Source of the DNA: Breviolum minutum Mf 1.05b.01
Taxonomy: Eukaryota; Sar; Dinophyceae; Suessiales; Symbiodiniaceae
Direction of reading: 5' to 3'
DNA length: 64,000 nucleotides
NCBI GenBank assembly: GCA_000507305.1
Contig: DF239032.1
Coordinates: 1-64,000, forward strand
The position numbers and the translations under genes are program-made. Below the pieces are notes generated by a model. It ran no database searches. It saw only the letters and a list, made by a program, of their open reading frames with translations, and was not told the DNA's origin. Shown here piece by piece: positions 22,428 through 34,642 of this stretch; position 1 is the stretch's first letter; every line of letters starts with the position of its first letter.

Positions 22428-25400
22428 TTATTTGGCCTGCCCGTTCGGAGGTGGTGTGGCTCTGAGATCTTTCTGAAGATATTTCAGCCAAGTGAAGTTG
22501 TTTCGGTACCCCGAGACGGCTGAAAGTTGGAGTGACTCCACTTCGAGGCTTCTAGGTTTTTTGGCTACTGAAAACGCTTCGAGCTTAACCTTCTGGTATC
22601 CTATTCGCAACAGAAAACCACCTGATAGGTGCTGCATAAACAAATCACCCCAGATATATACTTCGTCTTAGGCTCGGCTTGTCTATCTAGTTACACTGAT
22701 GCAAGTTTTTGCAGAACAGGAACCTACCCCTTTGATTCGAGAGCACAACATCCCCATCTGAAAAAACAGTGGAGCTGTCAAGCGTCTTTGAAGACCACAG
22801 TGATCAGCACAGCGCCAAAGACGGTGTAAATACCGTTCTCCACTGTGGATATCCTCAGCCACCACCAACCGATTACTGTACATTCGTGTAAAACACTCTC
22901 TCAACTTTTGAACATCCCCACAACCAAGCAAAAAAAAAGACAAACAGCCACTATTCAAAACCATTGAAGATGTGAAAAGTTTACCAATCCTGGTACATCG
23001 CTCCATGAAAGTTCCCCTGCCTTTTTCCGACCTTGAGTTGAACCCTCAACCACGACTTGGGGAACCAAGATACAAGGCCCCAGAGTAGCCTTCGTTTTCT
23101 TGGGCAAAGGCATAAGTGCTCAACATGCCACCAACACCAGAGATGATGCCACAAAGCATCGTTCCCAACAGCAGCCACCTGAAACGAATGGGTGGGTTTT
23201 TCAGGCATGAAAATGTGCAAGTAATTCGCCACCCTTTACGGAGCCATACACCTGATATTGTACATGATTTGATCTTCCGAAAATGCCGAGAGTTGAACAA
23301 CGACCGGGACCCATTTCACATAGGGCATCAGATCAATGCCGATCAACTAGAAGTAACAAATCCAAGTTAGGCACCCTACTCATCCCAAGGTGATTTTTCA
23401 AGAGTTCCAAATGTGAAAATTCAATGAGGTCGGTCGATCTCCATTTGACCGGGTCTCGAGGGTCTTCAACACACCCGAAAAAAAAGGCTGCGAAAAAAAA
23501 AAAAAAAAAAACAAGTAAATCTGCAAGTGACTCACCTGGCCTTTAACCTCGCGTTCATGGAGGGTACCCATATCTTTGGGATGTTTCGGGTGCAACACAA
23601 CACAACTCGCTGTGAGGTTTCGGGCAAGATCATTTCAAAGATCTGAAAAGACCGAAACTAAGAGCTACAAAAAATCCAGTACCGTCACGAGTATGAAGTG
23701 AGATGATTGAAGAACATGAAAACAGCTATCCAGCTATCCAAGCATGTGAGAATTTATGGGATGTGTTCATTCTCCTTCTTTTGGCTCATCCCTTTTTGTT
23801 CTGTTGAAAGATGGATGCAAAAAACTGTTCTCAACTGCCTTCCATCATCCCCTCCCATCATATATGGATGAATGATAATATATTATATATATATATATAT
23901 ACAGTACAGTATGTAATCATCATAATCCATGATATTTCACCAATCCAAGTTCTTATGGCGTGTTTTGTCAGGATTCCCAATTCAGGTCTTAAAGTATCCA
24001 GGGTGGGCCCCGCATCCAGCTATAAATGGGGTGAAACAACCTCTTTAAGTAGGGTTGTAAGTTACAAGTAACCCCATTTACTGTTACCCCATTCATTTAT
24101 CTTTCGGCCATTTTTTGGGGCGGCCCCAATAACTGCATTCACATGGGCCTTGACCTTGTACCACCCAGGTCATGGGAAAATCGCCATTTTCCTCCCTTTT
24201 TCGGCACCTAAAGGACTTATCCTTCAAGGACTCTCGACGTTCGGTCGCATCGCTCAGCATCACGCGTAGCAAGGGAACCACACAGGTTGATAACATATAC
24301 ACAAAGTAGGTGCCTTGCTGAAGCACAGGGAAAGGCATAAACCAGGCACCTAAATGGGGGTTTCCGCAAATAGTGGGTTTTCCCCCCAAATCATCCATTT
24401 TAATAGGGTTTTCCATTATAAACCATCCATTTTGGGGTACCCCTATTTTTGGAAACACCCAAATATCAATCCAAACAAAAGATCAAAATATTCCAAGGTT
24501 AAAACACCAGGATGACGAAAGAAATTCGACCAGGGAAATTTTTGGAAACAACAGAAGAAAAAACACCTAAACATCTGCATTTCTGTGTTTCGGGTTTCAT
24601 TGATTTTCCTCAAATCAGCCAGGGACGAAAAAAAAATGAAATCCCAACAGTTTCATGCAGTTCGTGAGCTTTTGAGAAGAAAAACACCCAGGAAGGTGGA
24701 AAGAAAATTAACAAAAGGTGTGGTTTTGAGGAGACAGCGATTTGATTTTCAGATATTTTGTTTCGGGGGGGTGGAAACGGTGGAAGGGTCTGGCTCTTGT
24801 GAAAACATTTGATCGATTGCCTCTGGACAAGTGTCAAATGTCAGACCTTCAATTTTGCAACCAAATCAATCAAAAGTTTTCTGGTGAAAGATGTGCTGTT
24901 GATGGTTCAGAAATCCCAAACAACCACCTGGGATGTATAAAACCCTGTAAATAATGGGATAAACTACCAACCTCAACTGGTTTGCCAGGATTTCTTCCAT
25001 CAACAGTACGTCATGACACATCCACATCCTTCAAATCAACAGAAAGCTTTGGTTTCACCGTCCAGGTACAGGCTGCCCATTCCTCTTTCTGATCTTTGCT
25101 GCTTCCGTGCACTCCAATCTGCGACAATGGATGCGGGTGTGAAGTCTGCCCCATGTTTTTTTCGAAGATTGTGGTAACGCAGGGAACAAGTGCCAAATAC
25201 AAAACATCACAAGTTCATGAATTAAAAACTCCATGTACAGTAGTTGTATGTCCAACACCATGCGATTTGTCCGATGGTTTCAACTCAGGTTGTCTTGGTT
25301 TGCGATTCGAAATATCACGATTTCCTGACTACAAGATACGATATGTGTGATAGAGACCGTGCGTGCGTGTTCATACGTACAATGTATGGTCAAAAAATCC

Positions 25401-26186
25401 AAGGACTAGATTTATATGGGGGTATTGTATATTCACTACAAGACAGGGCCGTACATGGCATCGTCTTGAATAAGCATGCAAAACAGTACCTATCTAACCA
25501 TTAAAAATACATAAAAATGTGAATCCTTTTACCAACCGGCAGATTTTCCTCTGCCATTTTACTAAAAAGTCGCTTCTTCCAATCGTTACCCCCAAATCTA
25601 CATATGCTTACATGGACCTGAAACCTTTCGCGTCGCTCCGGCCCATGAGTTGCAGATCTCCCTTTCAGGGTTGACATCAACACATATCCACAAGAAAAAA
25701 TCCGGCCCGGAATTTCTTTTGACACAGTCTGGTTTGGTAAACAAACACACTTTTCGCCCAGCAATTTTTTAGGTGACCTCAAAATCTCTATGGCATCAAT
25801 GGCTGGGCTATGTTAGTTTCAGGGAGGGTAAATGAAAGGAAACTGCTTGGGATCCACCCACTGAACTGATGATTGTGGGAGGGTAGGCTACACTCCCGGA
25901 AACTAACATATCCCCTAAATTTGGATGGTGAGAATTTTCCTCTTTTCCTTTTGGGGCCCGGTCACTTTTCAACTGCGAAAGTGTGTTTTTCTTTCAGGGT
26001 ACCCGACTACCAACCACAGGTTTCAAAAGTTTGGGGTAGCCTGGCCTTCTTGCCCAAAGGACCAAAGCCCCAACAAGTACCAGCCACAACAGCCAATGCC
26101 ACTGCTTTAAATCGAAAGCGCGTGGGTGCAACCATAGAGTCATCACAATCACTGCTGGACGTTGCCTCAGTGAAAGTTGGGATCAT
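22428..26186 (-). CDS. DMT/EamA-like membrane transporter, gene B of a tandem pair
   Basis: Probable small-solute or nucleotide-sugar-type carrier in a membrane; substrate unknown. Exons: 26046-26186 (starts ATG at 26186; first membrane helix VALAVVAGTCWGFGPLGKK), 25625-25728 (TVSKEIPGRIFSCGYVLMST...), 25059-25118 (uncertain), 24208-24349 (MPFPVLQQGTYFVYMLSTCV...), 23090-23178 (WLLLGTMLCGIISGVGGMLS...), 22784-22842 (ENGIYTVFGAVLITVVFKD) and 22428-22567 (VAKKPRSLEVESLQLSAVSG... to ...TPPPNGQAK, then TAA). Phase agrees at 26.0/25.7, 24.2/23.2, 23.1/22.8 and 22.8/22.5 kb; the joins around the 25.1-kb exon do not yet fit, so an exon may be missing there. Donors at 26046 and 23090 are GC. The acceptor at 24350 abuts an inverted-repeat element. 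Related to gene A on the same strand: both share CG(I/V)ISG(V/I)GG followed by ENG(I/T)YT. Confidence 0.7.
24356..24460. repeat. Family C element at a splice acceptor
   Basis: Its right arm on the minus strand ends CCCCCATTTAG, and that AG is the acceptor of the 24208-24349 exon of transporter gene B. Confidence 0.8.
24895..25008. repeat. Family A inverted-repeat element
   Basis: Intact copy (CTGTTGATGGTTCAGAAATC to TTCTTCCATCAACAGTA) inside transporter gene B, between its exons at 24.3 and 25.1 kb. Confidence 0.8.
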
Positions 26187-26651
26187 CAAAAAAAAACGAA
26201 CTTGGAAAAATAGCTACACCCTGGAAAAATTAACGGCTGGGACCTAAAAGTCACCGTTTTTTGATCCGGAAAATCATCTGAACCAAACCTCCATGTTGGG
26301 GTTCCAATGTTAATTTTCTAGGGTGCAAATCTGCTATTCCCCTATGTTTCATACCTTTCATGCATTGTTTTTTTTTTGGGGGGGGGGAGGTGTATTTCCG
26401 ATTTGACACCCACCAAAACCTCCCCCAGGCTGACTGCTGGTGGAAGGGCCATCATGATCCAAGTTTCCATGCTGGACGTTCTCTGAAGCTCAGCGGAGAC
26501 AGCAATGGAAACACCTGCATGGAAAAGACTTATGGCCCAACAGCGGGACCCCATGACGGATCCATGGGGTTGGTATATTTAATCCCCTAATAAGGCCTTA
26601 TTTTCTTTGGGTGGGGGGATGGCATTGGGGGGGTGCCCTTAGATTCCCATG

Positions 26652-26766
26652 ATACTGTTGATGGTTCAGAAATCCGGCGAACCAGTTGAGGTTGGTAGTT
26701 TTTCCCATTATTTACAAGGTTTCTTGATTCCCAGGTGGTTAGCCAGATTTCTTCCATCGACAATAG
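26652..26766. repeat. Family A inverted-repeat element
   Basis: Intact copy between the two transporter genes. Confidence 0.75.
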
Positions 26767-26863
26767 GATCGATGGGATGGGTAGCCTCTAAGAAAATGAT
26801 GGTTTTTTTTTTCCGAAGATGCTCTTTTTTCCTTAGATTGCATGGCTTTCTTGTGGTCCAATG

Positions 26864-26974
26864 TACCCTCCAAGGAACTATAACATATCCCCAACTGGGA
26901 AAGTTCGGAAAAATCATCATCTTCAAAAGTGGCTTGTCTTAGTAGGGGATATGGGACAGCTCCCAGGAGGGAAC
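26864..26974. repeat. Family D inverted-repeat element
   Basis: Divergent copy between the transporter genes. Confidence 0.65.
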
Positions 26975-27069
26975 TTTCCTGGGAACTGTCCCATGTCCAC
27001 AAACCTTTCCTACGAGGAAAAGCACTTTTTGAATCGATGATCATTCGAACGGATCCCGGTTTCGTGGGA

Positions 27070-27188
27070 TACGGTTGATGGTTCGGAAATCATGCTAACC
27101 ACTTGATAGGTAGTTTAATATATCCCATTATTTATTGGAGTTTTATACATCCCAGGTGGTTAGCCGGATTTCTGAACCATCAGCAGTA
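27070..27188. repeat. Family A inverted-repeat element
   Basis: Intact copy (ACGGTTGATGGTTCGGAAAT to TTTCTGAACCATCAGCAGTA), about 300 bp from the previous copy and in the same orientation. Confidence 0.75.
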
Positions 27189-28154
27189 TCAAAGGAAATT
27201 CCAGGAACTCCCATGCAAACATCTCCCCAGAGTTCTTCTCATCTGGAAAACCAGTGGAGTTCATGAAGGTGACAGTAATTAATAGAGTTCCCGTCATAAA
27301 CAATTAGAGAATAGATTATGGCTACCCACATGGAAGCAGGGTTGAACGGCAGGCCTCAAAATGAGTGTCAAGAGATAGCCATATCTTGGGTTGGGGACCC
27401 CATTCCCAGTAGCCAATGCCAGGATTTCGACATGTTCCAGTCCGGTGATCCCGACCTAAACCTTCATTTGCCACTACTGGAAAGGAGGACATATCTTTTA
27501 CTTGAATTTTTGAGGTTGTCACAGGAGTCCATTCAGGAGATAGTTGCATATACCGATACCCCTACCAACCTACCCCTGGGGGTAATCCCAAAAAAAGCCC
27601 CGATGTCACTTGGGTATGGCCATGGGTGAAAAAATCCCCAAGAATCCATACGAATTTCCAGTTCCAGGTTCTATAAATTTGGGAGTTGTAGTTACCAAGC
27701 TTTTTGAAAAGGCCAAGAAAGTTGGTGCTTTGACAAAAATCACTCGTCAAATTGGGAACGAATTCTTCTCCAAGGGGTAAATCTTCCAAAAAGTGCTTGA
27801 AATCACAACCTAGTATGGCCAGTATGGCTATTTATGACTATTAGTTGATGATTGCAGATGTATGTTGTCATCTGTGATAACTGTCATTTGTAACGCATGT
27901 ATATATAAATGTATTTCAAACTGGCTATCCATAACCATTAAGCCATTAAGCCTCCTTGAAAACGAGTCATTCCGGAGAATGAACCAAAAGCTTGAAACAC
28001 ACAATGGCACTACGACAAACTCCAACAAAAAATGACGCATTGGATGGAAATCTGAAAAGAAACCACAGAAAAGGGATCGTCTCTCCGTTCAAACCTGTCA
28101 GTATTCCTGCTCTTTGTCAGATTCAATGGGTGTCTTCTATCTATCGGTGACGTC

Positions 28155-31100
28155 TCACAATTTTTCAGCTGGTTTGGAGTAAAAGCTCTCAATTTTACCG
28201 AGCCCCTCACTTGTTCCCTGAAGCTGGTTGTGAACTCTGTTGATTGCCCAAAGCTTGATAGACCCCAATAATTCACAGCTTAGATCTCGGTGGTATTTTT
28301 GTTTCCATCTACCCAACCCATGCTGCTGAGCCGAGCATCTCTGTTTCGAGACTCCATCTTCCTTGCTCCTTTCACTCATTTGGATTGAGACATTATCTGC
28401 TGCAGAGCCCGAGTTGTCAAGGCCATTCGACCCATGGGACGCAGTGACGGGACCCGAACTCTCGGAGGCCTCCGCCTCGGCCTCGTTGTCAGACTCATCT
28501 TGTCTCACATGTTCCTGAAGGCGCGGCCAGGGTTTGAAAGCAGAAACCATGCACTGCATGTCTGGTTCAAACAAAAACAACAAGGTAAGCTTCAAGTATG
28601 AAATTCCATGTTTTTTTCAGATTCTCCCCGGTAGTATCACTATATCTACGTCCCGTCCATGCCAAGCATCCATCCGTTGAGTGGATGATTTTTGAGCCAA
28701 GACCACACCCAGCATGATCAAGACGAAGCCGATATAAGCTTGCGTTTTAGGATGCTCATGGAAGTACAAAGCTATCAAGATCGCCTTAGGGTTTGTCGCT
28801 CCCTTTATGGCTGGGAAAAACCAACCCCAGCCAGTAGGTTAGGGTAGGTTAACTAGCCATGACTAAAGGTTCGGAGTTTTTCCTTTTTAATCGATTTTTT
28901 GGCGTTTCAAAGCTTTCCGACAAAAAGAAGTGGAGGCCGGTGCCAGTGCTTTTTTGCGCTGCAAAAACCAAAACATTTTGGTCATCATCCAAGTATAAAT
29001 GGTGGTTTGAAAGAAGTTCCTTTCCGTCAAAAAACATCTGAGACATGTTCAATTTCAAAGGATCATGAAAAGGAATCAGGCTTGAAACACTAATGATTAT
29101 ATGGTGTTTTTTTCGCCGCCATATGAAAAAAAATGCCCAACAAAAAAAATAGATAAATATCCTCAAAGGATCGGCCTCATGAAAAAAACACCACAACAGC
29201 CCACCAACTCAAAGCAAGCTTTTCGTCACTGGTGTTTTTTTTCTTCCTAGGGAGTAATGTTTCCCTCAACAGTTTTTCGCTATTTTCCCTCCACTCCTGG
29301 AAGAATATCGTAATAGGTCTACGGCTACGGGGAGTTCTCCCGTATATGGAATTCCTTGAGTTTCTTTCGGGAGAAAAATCCTCAGTGAAAAAAATAGGGG
29401 AAAGGAAGTTGAAATTCAATTTTCCTTCCAAAAAGAAAAGGTACGAAAGTTAGGTCACAAAAAAAAAAACTAGAAGTTTCGGACCCGTATCTTATTAACG
29501 AACCGTGGCTTTAGAACCGTGGCTTTGGGAGCCCAAAACCCATGGCGACAGGAACTGGCGGAAAATGTATGTATGCATATGTATATATATATATGTGTAT
29601 ACATTGAACTAATATATCTATACATGTATTGAAAATATATATATATATAACTTATATAACATTCATACTTCACTATACCTACACGGTGTTTCCTTTTTTC
29701 AAATCTCAAAAAAAAAGAAAACATCGAAAATCCACTCCGAGAATACGATGACATGATGACCTTGAAATGCCAAGCGGCACTCATCATGGTATAAGTGCCA
29801 TTCTCAATCATTGAGATCAGTCCACTGGAAGATCCAGCAGCCCAGGCAAATGCTATTGTACCTAATAGACCTTGCCACCAGAAAATCAGAGAAAAAAAAA
29901 CGTATATACCTTCCATTGAATCCTGGTAGTTTAATAATTAGGGATCCTTGTCATGGTGTATTATAATCCCCATATAACTGGGTAGTATAATCCGAAACAA
30001 TCAGGGTCTTTTTCATTGCTCAGGTGTCAAATGATTTATGACAATATCAACTTAAATGATCCACCCAATGATTTGAAAACCGAAAAAAAAAAAAACAACA
30101 ACATAAACTACTGACGTCAACAGCAAAAAACTACTTTTTGAAAACTTGTGATATGGGATGGTTCAACTGGAAGATTTGTCATATGAAATCCATGCCTCTC
30201 AATTAATCTGGTTGGTGTTTTGAACGAACCCTTCTTTTTAAAATATGCGCGTTCGTCAAATAGGATCATATCATCTCCCCAGAAAAATCGGGGTAAAAAT
30301 ACTTGAGATATTTGAGTTGCCACCACCTGGTAATGGGGTGAGGTTCATTCCTTCATCCTGTTGCCAGCGACAGCTGAACCTAAGGAATTCCTGTCATGAG
30401 CTGTGAAAGTTCATCTTTGAGGCTTGGCTTCGATTATTATGATATGATATATGATATATGAAATATGAAATATGATATATGATATATGAAATATGAAATA
30501 TGAAATATGATATATGAAATATGAAATATGATATATGATATGACATGATATGATACATGATATATGATATATGAAATATGATACATGATATATGATATGA
30601 CATGATATGATACATGATATATGATATGACATGATATGATACATGATATATGATATGACATGATATGATACAATAAGATATGTAAGTTTTAGCACTTTTA
30701 TGATGATCCCTTGAAAAAAACAACAATGCCTACCAATTGAAGGTTAAGAACTTAGGACAATCCCAAATGACCTTCTTCAAAGGTCAATCCTCCAAGGTTT
30801 GACAACCGAACTTCCTGAAAAATCAAAACAGCTATAGGTCATGTGGCTTCCAGGTATTATATATTGTACATGTATATATATATACATTAATTACAATATA
30901 TTATGTACCATCAAAAGCTCCCGAAAATCTTTTCAAAAATTTTACACCCACAAAACAAGGTGCAGGTGGGTGAAAACAAACTCTTCCCACCTCCAATTCC
31001 ACTGATCACACCACAAATCATTAGCAAGGGCAATCGTGATGACCACTCTGGTGTATTCCAGGTGCGTTGCCATCCTTCAAGTCCTTCTCACCAATGGCTG

Positions 31101-32993
31101 GGGGAAAGACCCAAAGGTGGGCCAAACGGATCGATCCAGTGGTAAATGGGGGGTTATAACTTGTACAAGCCCCTAGAAATGGCCGAAAATTCATGGGTAA
31201 TTGGGGTGAAATAACTTCTCACCCTACTTATAGGAGAAAAGATTCAACCCATTGATAACTGGATCCAGGGCCCGCATTGGTAGGCTATGACCCAATAAAT
31301 GTAATGCTCCTTGGGGTAGCTGTTACTGGGGCACTCCAATATCCAATATATTCCCATTTATTCCATTGTTTTTCAACCTTCCCTCACTAGATTTGCCGGA
31401 TGTTTCTCTGTCTCAAGTCTTTCCATTTGGAAAGTGAAGGTTTTATGAAGCTTTTTGGGACATTCCAAGGCGGCTAAAAAAAATGGTCTGGAAGATTCGG
31501 GTTCAAAAGTAATGATCCAGCTAATCGAGCTGAAAATCATTGTCACATGAAGTCGACCGGTCGAATCTTCCCTCATTTACCTTCAAAACCTGAAAAATCC
31601 AAAAATAAAAAAGATAGGGGGGTGGTATCTGGCATGTCCTGTATTCACATTTTTCAACCCCCAATTTGAGATCGTGTGATTCTCCCAACATCGGTCCGTC
31701 GGTCCTAATCGCCATACATTGAAGAGTGGCGTGATGGCCGTCGTCAAGGTATAAACGAAGATGGTGATAGCGGCGCCTGCGTTCAAGATGCCCAACGAAA
31801 AACCCATCGCAGCTGCGGGTTTTTGTTTCTTTGATGTCTACTCCTTCCACGGAACCAACAAATCCCACCCTTGGGAAAAGTAAAATCATCTGCAAAACTA
31901 CCTTTGGGATGGGATACTGTTAGTTCCAAGGAGGGCAGTTTGTTGGTCTAGTTTTTTCATTTACCCTCCCCACCCAACGGATATGCTGGCGACCGTCACC
32001 ACTAGGAATGTATACATTACATTTGTCGTTTTTTTGGGGGAATCAAACATGGCATCCGGGGCCCCGGAAATGTCAAACCTCCAGGGTACCATGGGAGGCT
32101 TAAAGCTTAGCGCCTGTGCCACTTTATATAGTGGTTAGGTCAAGCACCGCAAATCCCAATGGGCAATTTCATAAGGAACCCTTATAACCCGTTATTCGAG
32201 AGTAAGCCCAAAAAATGACTGCTGCCAAGTTTGATTCCCGCAGTTGAAACAAGCAAGAGCCTGGTGCGTAGTTAAACTTGAAAAATACAAAGTCTATCTA
32301 CATCTTTGTCCCAAGCCAACCGGTAAACTCGGTAAACCAACATCCCCTTTCACAAGTCATCAATCCCATGTTCAACATTACATCCTTTTAAGCGCACCCT
32401 TCAACGGGTCGTTCTGCCACGTTCTGCCAAGGGACGCACTCCGCGGTTCGCGTTCGTGGCACCTTCCACCCCCACACGTTTTCCCAAAACGCCAAAGGCC
32501 TCATCAAGCATTTTCGGAGAGAGAGAGAGAGAGAATCCAATTTTAACGTTATTCATGTCATTATACATATTTATTTAATGCATTGATTTATGTGTTTGAC
32601 TGTTTTTTTTAATTCATGTGTATACCAACAGCAGAAATGTACATAAATATGTAAGCAATATTTACGGTTACCGCTTGCCACCCCCAATCGCCAAGTGAAA
32701 GCCTAAAAAAAAATGTCGAAATCGTGTACTTCCAGTGCTTTATGGTTTGGTTCCTCTCTTCGACATCAGAAGTGTTTGGTACCTTTACCAAAACAGTACT
32801 TAAAAAAGATTCTGGTGGATGAAAATCATGTATACGCAGCATGTGAAGTCCCGACGCGACATCCATACAAAAAAGGATGGCTAGTTCCAATCCGGCCATG
32901 GGCCAGAAGCAGTTTTTTCCGACCAAGTGGCCCACAAGAAACCTCCCGAGGCTGCTATTAGCAGCGGCACCAGAGTCGTCATCGAAAACACGC
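28155..32993 (-). CDS. DMT/EamA-like membrane transporter, gene A of a tandem pair
   Basis: Exons: about 32893-32993 (ATG at 32983; MTTLVPLLIAASGGFLWATW, a membrane helix at the N-terminus), 31718-31812 (MGFSLGILNAGAAITIFVYT...), 30991-31045 (WSSRLPLLMICGVISGIGG), 29761-29870 (LLGTIAFAWAAGSSSGLISM...ENGTYTMMSAAWHFK), 28650-28784 (AILIALYFHEHPKTQAYIGF then VLIMLGVVLAQK) and 28155-28553. The last exon is a hydrophilic tail with an acidic stretch (DESDNEAEAEASESS) ending at a stop codon. Phase agrees at every junction from 31.8 kb downwards. The order helix, short loop, helix with AYIGFVLIMLGV matches the C-terminal half of EamA carriers. Donors here are all GT. A pyrimidine-rich acceptor (GCTTGCTCCAG) lies 10 bases before the ATG, so this could be the first translated exon. 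Substrate unknown. Confidence 0.72.
29910..30045. repeat. Family G dispersed element
   Basis: Begins TTCCATTGAATCCTGGT, contains TATAATCCCCATA(T/G)AACTGG and ends near TTCATTGCTCA. A second copy lies at 36828-36985. Confidence 0.7.
30208..30330. repeat. Family B inverted-repeat element
   Basis: Copy in an intron of transporter A, ending GAGTTGCCACCACCTGG. Confidence 0.75.
30437..30672. repeat. ATATGAAATATGATATATGA satellite-like repeat
   Basis: About 235 bp of interleaved ATATGA, AATATGA and ACATGAT units, with a higher-order unit of about 36 bp in its right half (ACATGATATGATACATGATA...). Lies in an intron of transporter A; gives long spurious ORFs on the minus strand in three frames. Confidence 0.9.
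31845..31940. repeat. Family D inverted-repeat element
   Basis: Copy in an intron of transporter A, ending about 30 bp from the 31718-31812 exon. Confidence 0.7.
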
Positions 32994-34398
32994 TGGAGCA
33001 AGCAACAAACCAAAGACCAACTTCCTTCCAAGAAATCTAGAAATCTATGTATGTAGCCTTTAACCAGAAGATCGCCAGATGCATTAGCAGATGTATTTGC
33101 GAAAAGTCTGTGGAACTACGGAGTGAGTATGATGGGGGGGCGGGTACCAAAACCCAGCCAAAAAAATATGTAGCCCCACTTGATCCAGACTGTTTCAAAC
33201 CTTATCTCTTTCAGATCTGCTTGAGCCTTTAAGTGCTTCTTGCTGTTCAACGTCCCCCCCTTTCACCTATGGAAACCCTGAGCCCAACGAAATGCATAAC
33301 AAGCTACAGCAGCCACAAATCTATCCCTTACACCCCCGAAAACTAACGAATGTCCCCTATTTGAAGGAACTAATTTCATCAGGAACTACATCTGGAAAAT
33401 CTCACGGGAGAAAATTTGTCGGTCTTCGGGGACGTACCTTCCCCCCACCCATCCCAGCCAAATCCTCGAGTCACTCCTGCTTTTTTGTGTACCTAAAATG
33501 ACCAACGCATTTGCCCCTAAGCGCCAGCTATGGGATTTGATCCCAGTAGCAGCCCCTGGAAAGTTGAGGTCGAAAGGCCGGTGACAGATTCCTGAATTCA
33601 ATTCTCCAAGGGATTTTCGTATGATTTTGAAATTTACCACAACCTGGAAAGACTAAAGAGGGAAAGGTATATACCCCCATTTTTGTTCAAACTCAAAACT
33701 GGATTGCTTTTAAAAGCAAACTGGGAGGAATTTGCAAGTTGGATGGAAGTTTCCAAGGAAGTTTTCCAGGACAATTGAAACTTCAGTACTTCCTGCCATC
33801 GAGCTGGACCCGTGACAATCAGCATAGCCGCGTTTCGGCGGCTGCTGGGTGAAACGTGCAACGGTTTTTTTCGGTGTAGCAGGGTACGAAAAAGGAAGCG
33901 ATGGAAGAAGTCCCTGTTTTTGTTTTCCGAGTTTAAATACAGAGAAATATGTGTGTATATATAAATATATATGAATATACATATGGAATGTAAAGTGAAT
34001 TCACTATGTATGTGTAATTCTTGTCTTATATAATAAAGATGACATAACCCCCCCCCTTACTATCTACGACTTCGTACCCTGAACCTCCTTAAGGCGGTTT
34101 AGGAGACCTCAAGGTGCAATCCTTGGTTGTTCCTTTTCAATCACCATTGGAGAATCTGCAAGCCTTCATGATTCATGTGCTACACAGAAAGCATCAAGAA
34201 ATGACATCAACCAATTTTATGGTTGGTTCCAATGATATGTACTCGAAAAAAAAAAAAACTAAGATCCAACAAGCAAAAAACATGGGAAAATACGACTCCC
34301 TTTTCAACACACACCCCTGTTTGTTGGGTGGAAAGTTTTCAGCCACCATTTTTCCCGAATCATGATTTCCCCTATGGTCTCTAAAACGTCACGAGCTC

Positions 34399-34506
34399 AC
34401 TTTTCGACTGGGCACCTTTAAAGATGCCTCAGAGGGAGATTCGGAAAAATTCACTCCAATCATTGAGGCGTTGTGGAGGGAGCTGCAAAACACTTTGGAA
34501 AAGGTC
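34399..34506. CDS. Possible exon, strand unresolved
   Basis: The plus strand reads DASEGDSEKFTPIIEALWRE then LQNTLEK before a GT donor (GTCAAG), with CACGAG as acceptor. The minus strand reads SLHNASMIGVNFSESPSEAS between a good TTTTGCAG acceptor and a GTGCCC donor. The plus peptide looks more protein-like; the minus splice sites are better and match all neighbouring genes. Confidence 0.4.
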
Positions 34507-34535
34507 AAGCTTTTTGAAACCTTTTTACATCCTTT

Positions 34536-34642
34536 TACCCTCCCCAAGTTTAACATGGAACCTGAAAATGGCAGCCTGGAATAGGATATTCCTTTTGGAA
34601 ACCATCATTTTCAGGTTCCATGTTAAACTTGGGGAGGGTAAA
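34536..34642. repeat. Long hairpin related to family D
   Basis: TTACCCTCCCCAAGTTTAAC then ATGGAACCTGAAAATG on the left is matched by an exact or nearly exact inverse on the right, with a loop of about 35 bp. Confidence 0.85.

Larger units (their letters stand above)
26187..28154. other. Intergenic stretch between the two transporter genes
   Basis: No exon I can defend. It holds three dispersed elements (two family A copies near 26.65 and 27.08 kb and a family D copy near 26.87 kb) and a poly-T/poly-G run near 26.37 kb. A 103-residue plus-strand ORF at 27318-27629 is discussed under rejected items. Confidence 0.5.

Noticed and set aside
27318..27629. 103-residue plus-strand ORF beginning MATHMEAGLNGRPQ
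   Set aside because: Long for this window, but the opposite strand is also open, codon bias is weak, and it lies between two minus-strand genes with no splice or transcript support.
30394..30726. Overlapping minus-strand ORFs of repeated ISYIMYHIMSYH
   Set aside because: Created by the ATATGA satellite; no splice sites or composition of a real protein.
32713..32961. Plus-strand ORF MSKSCTSSALWFGSS...
   Set aside because: It overlaps the antisense of the first membrane-helix exon of transporter A, which has a better acceptor and family logic.
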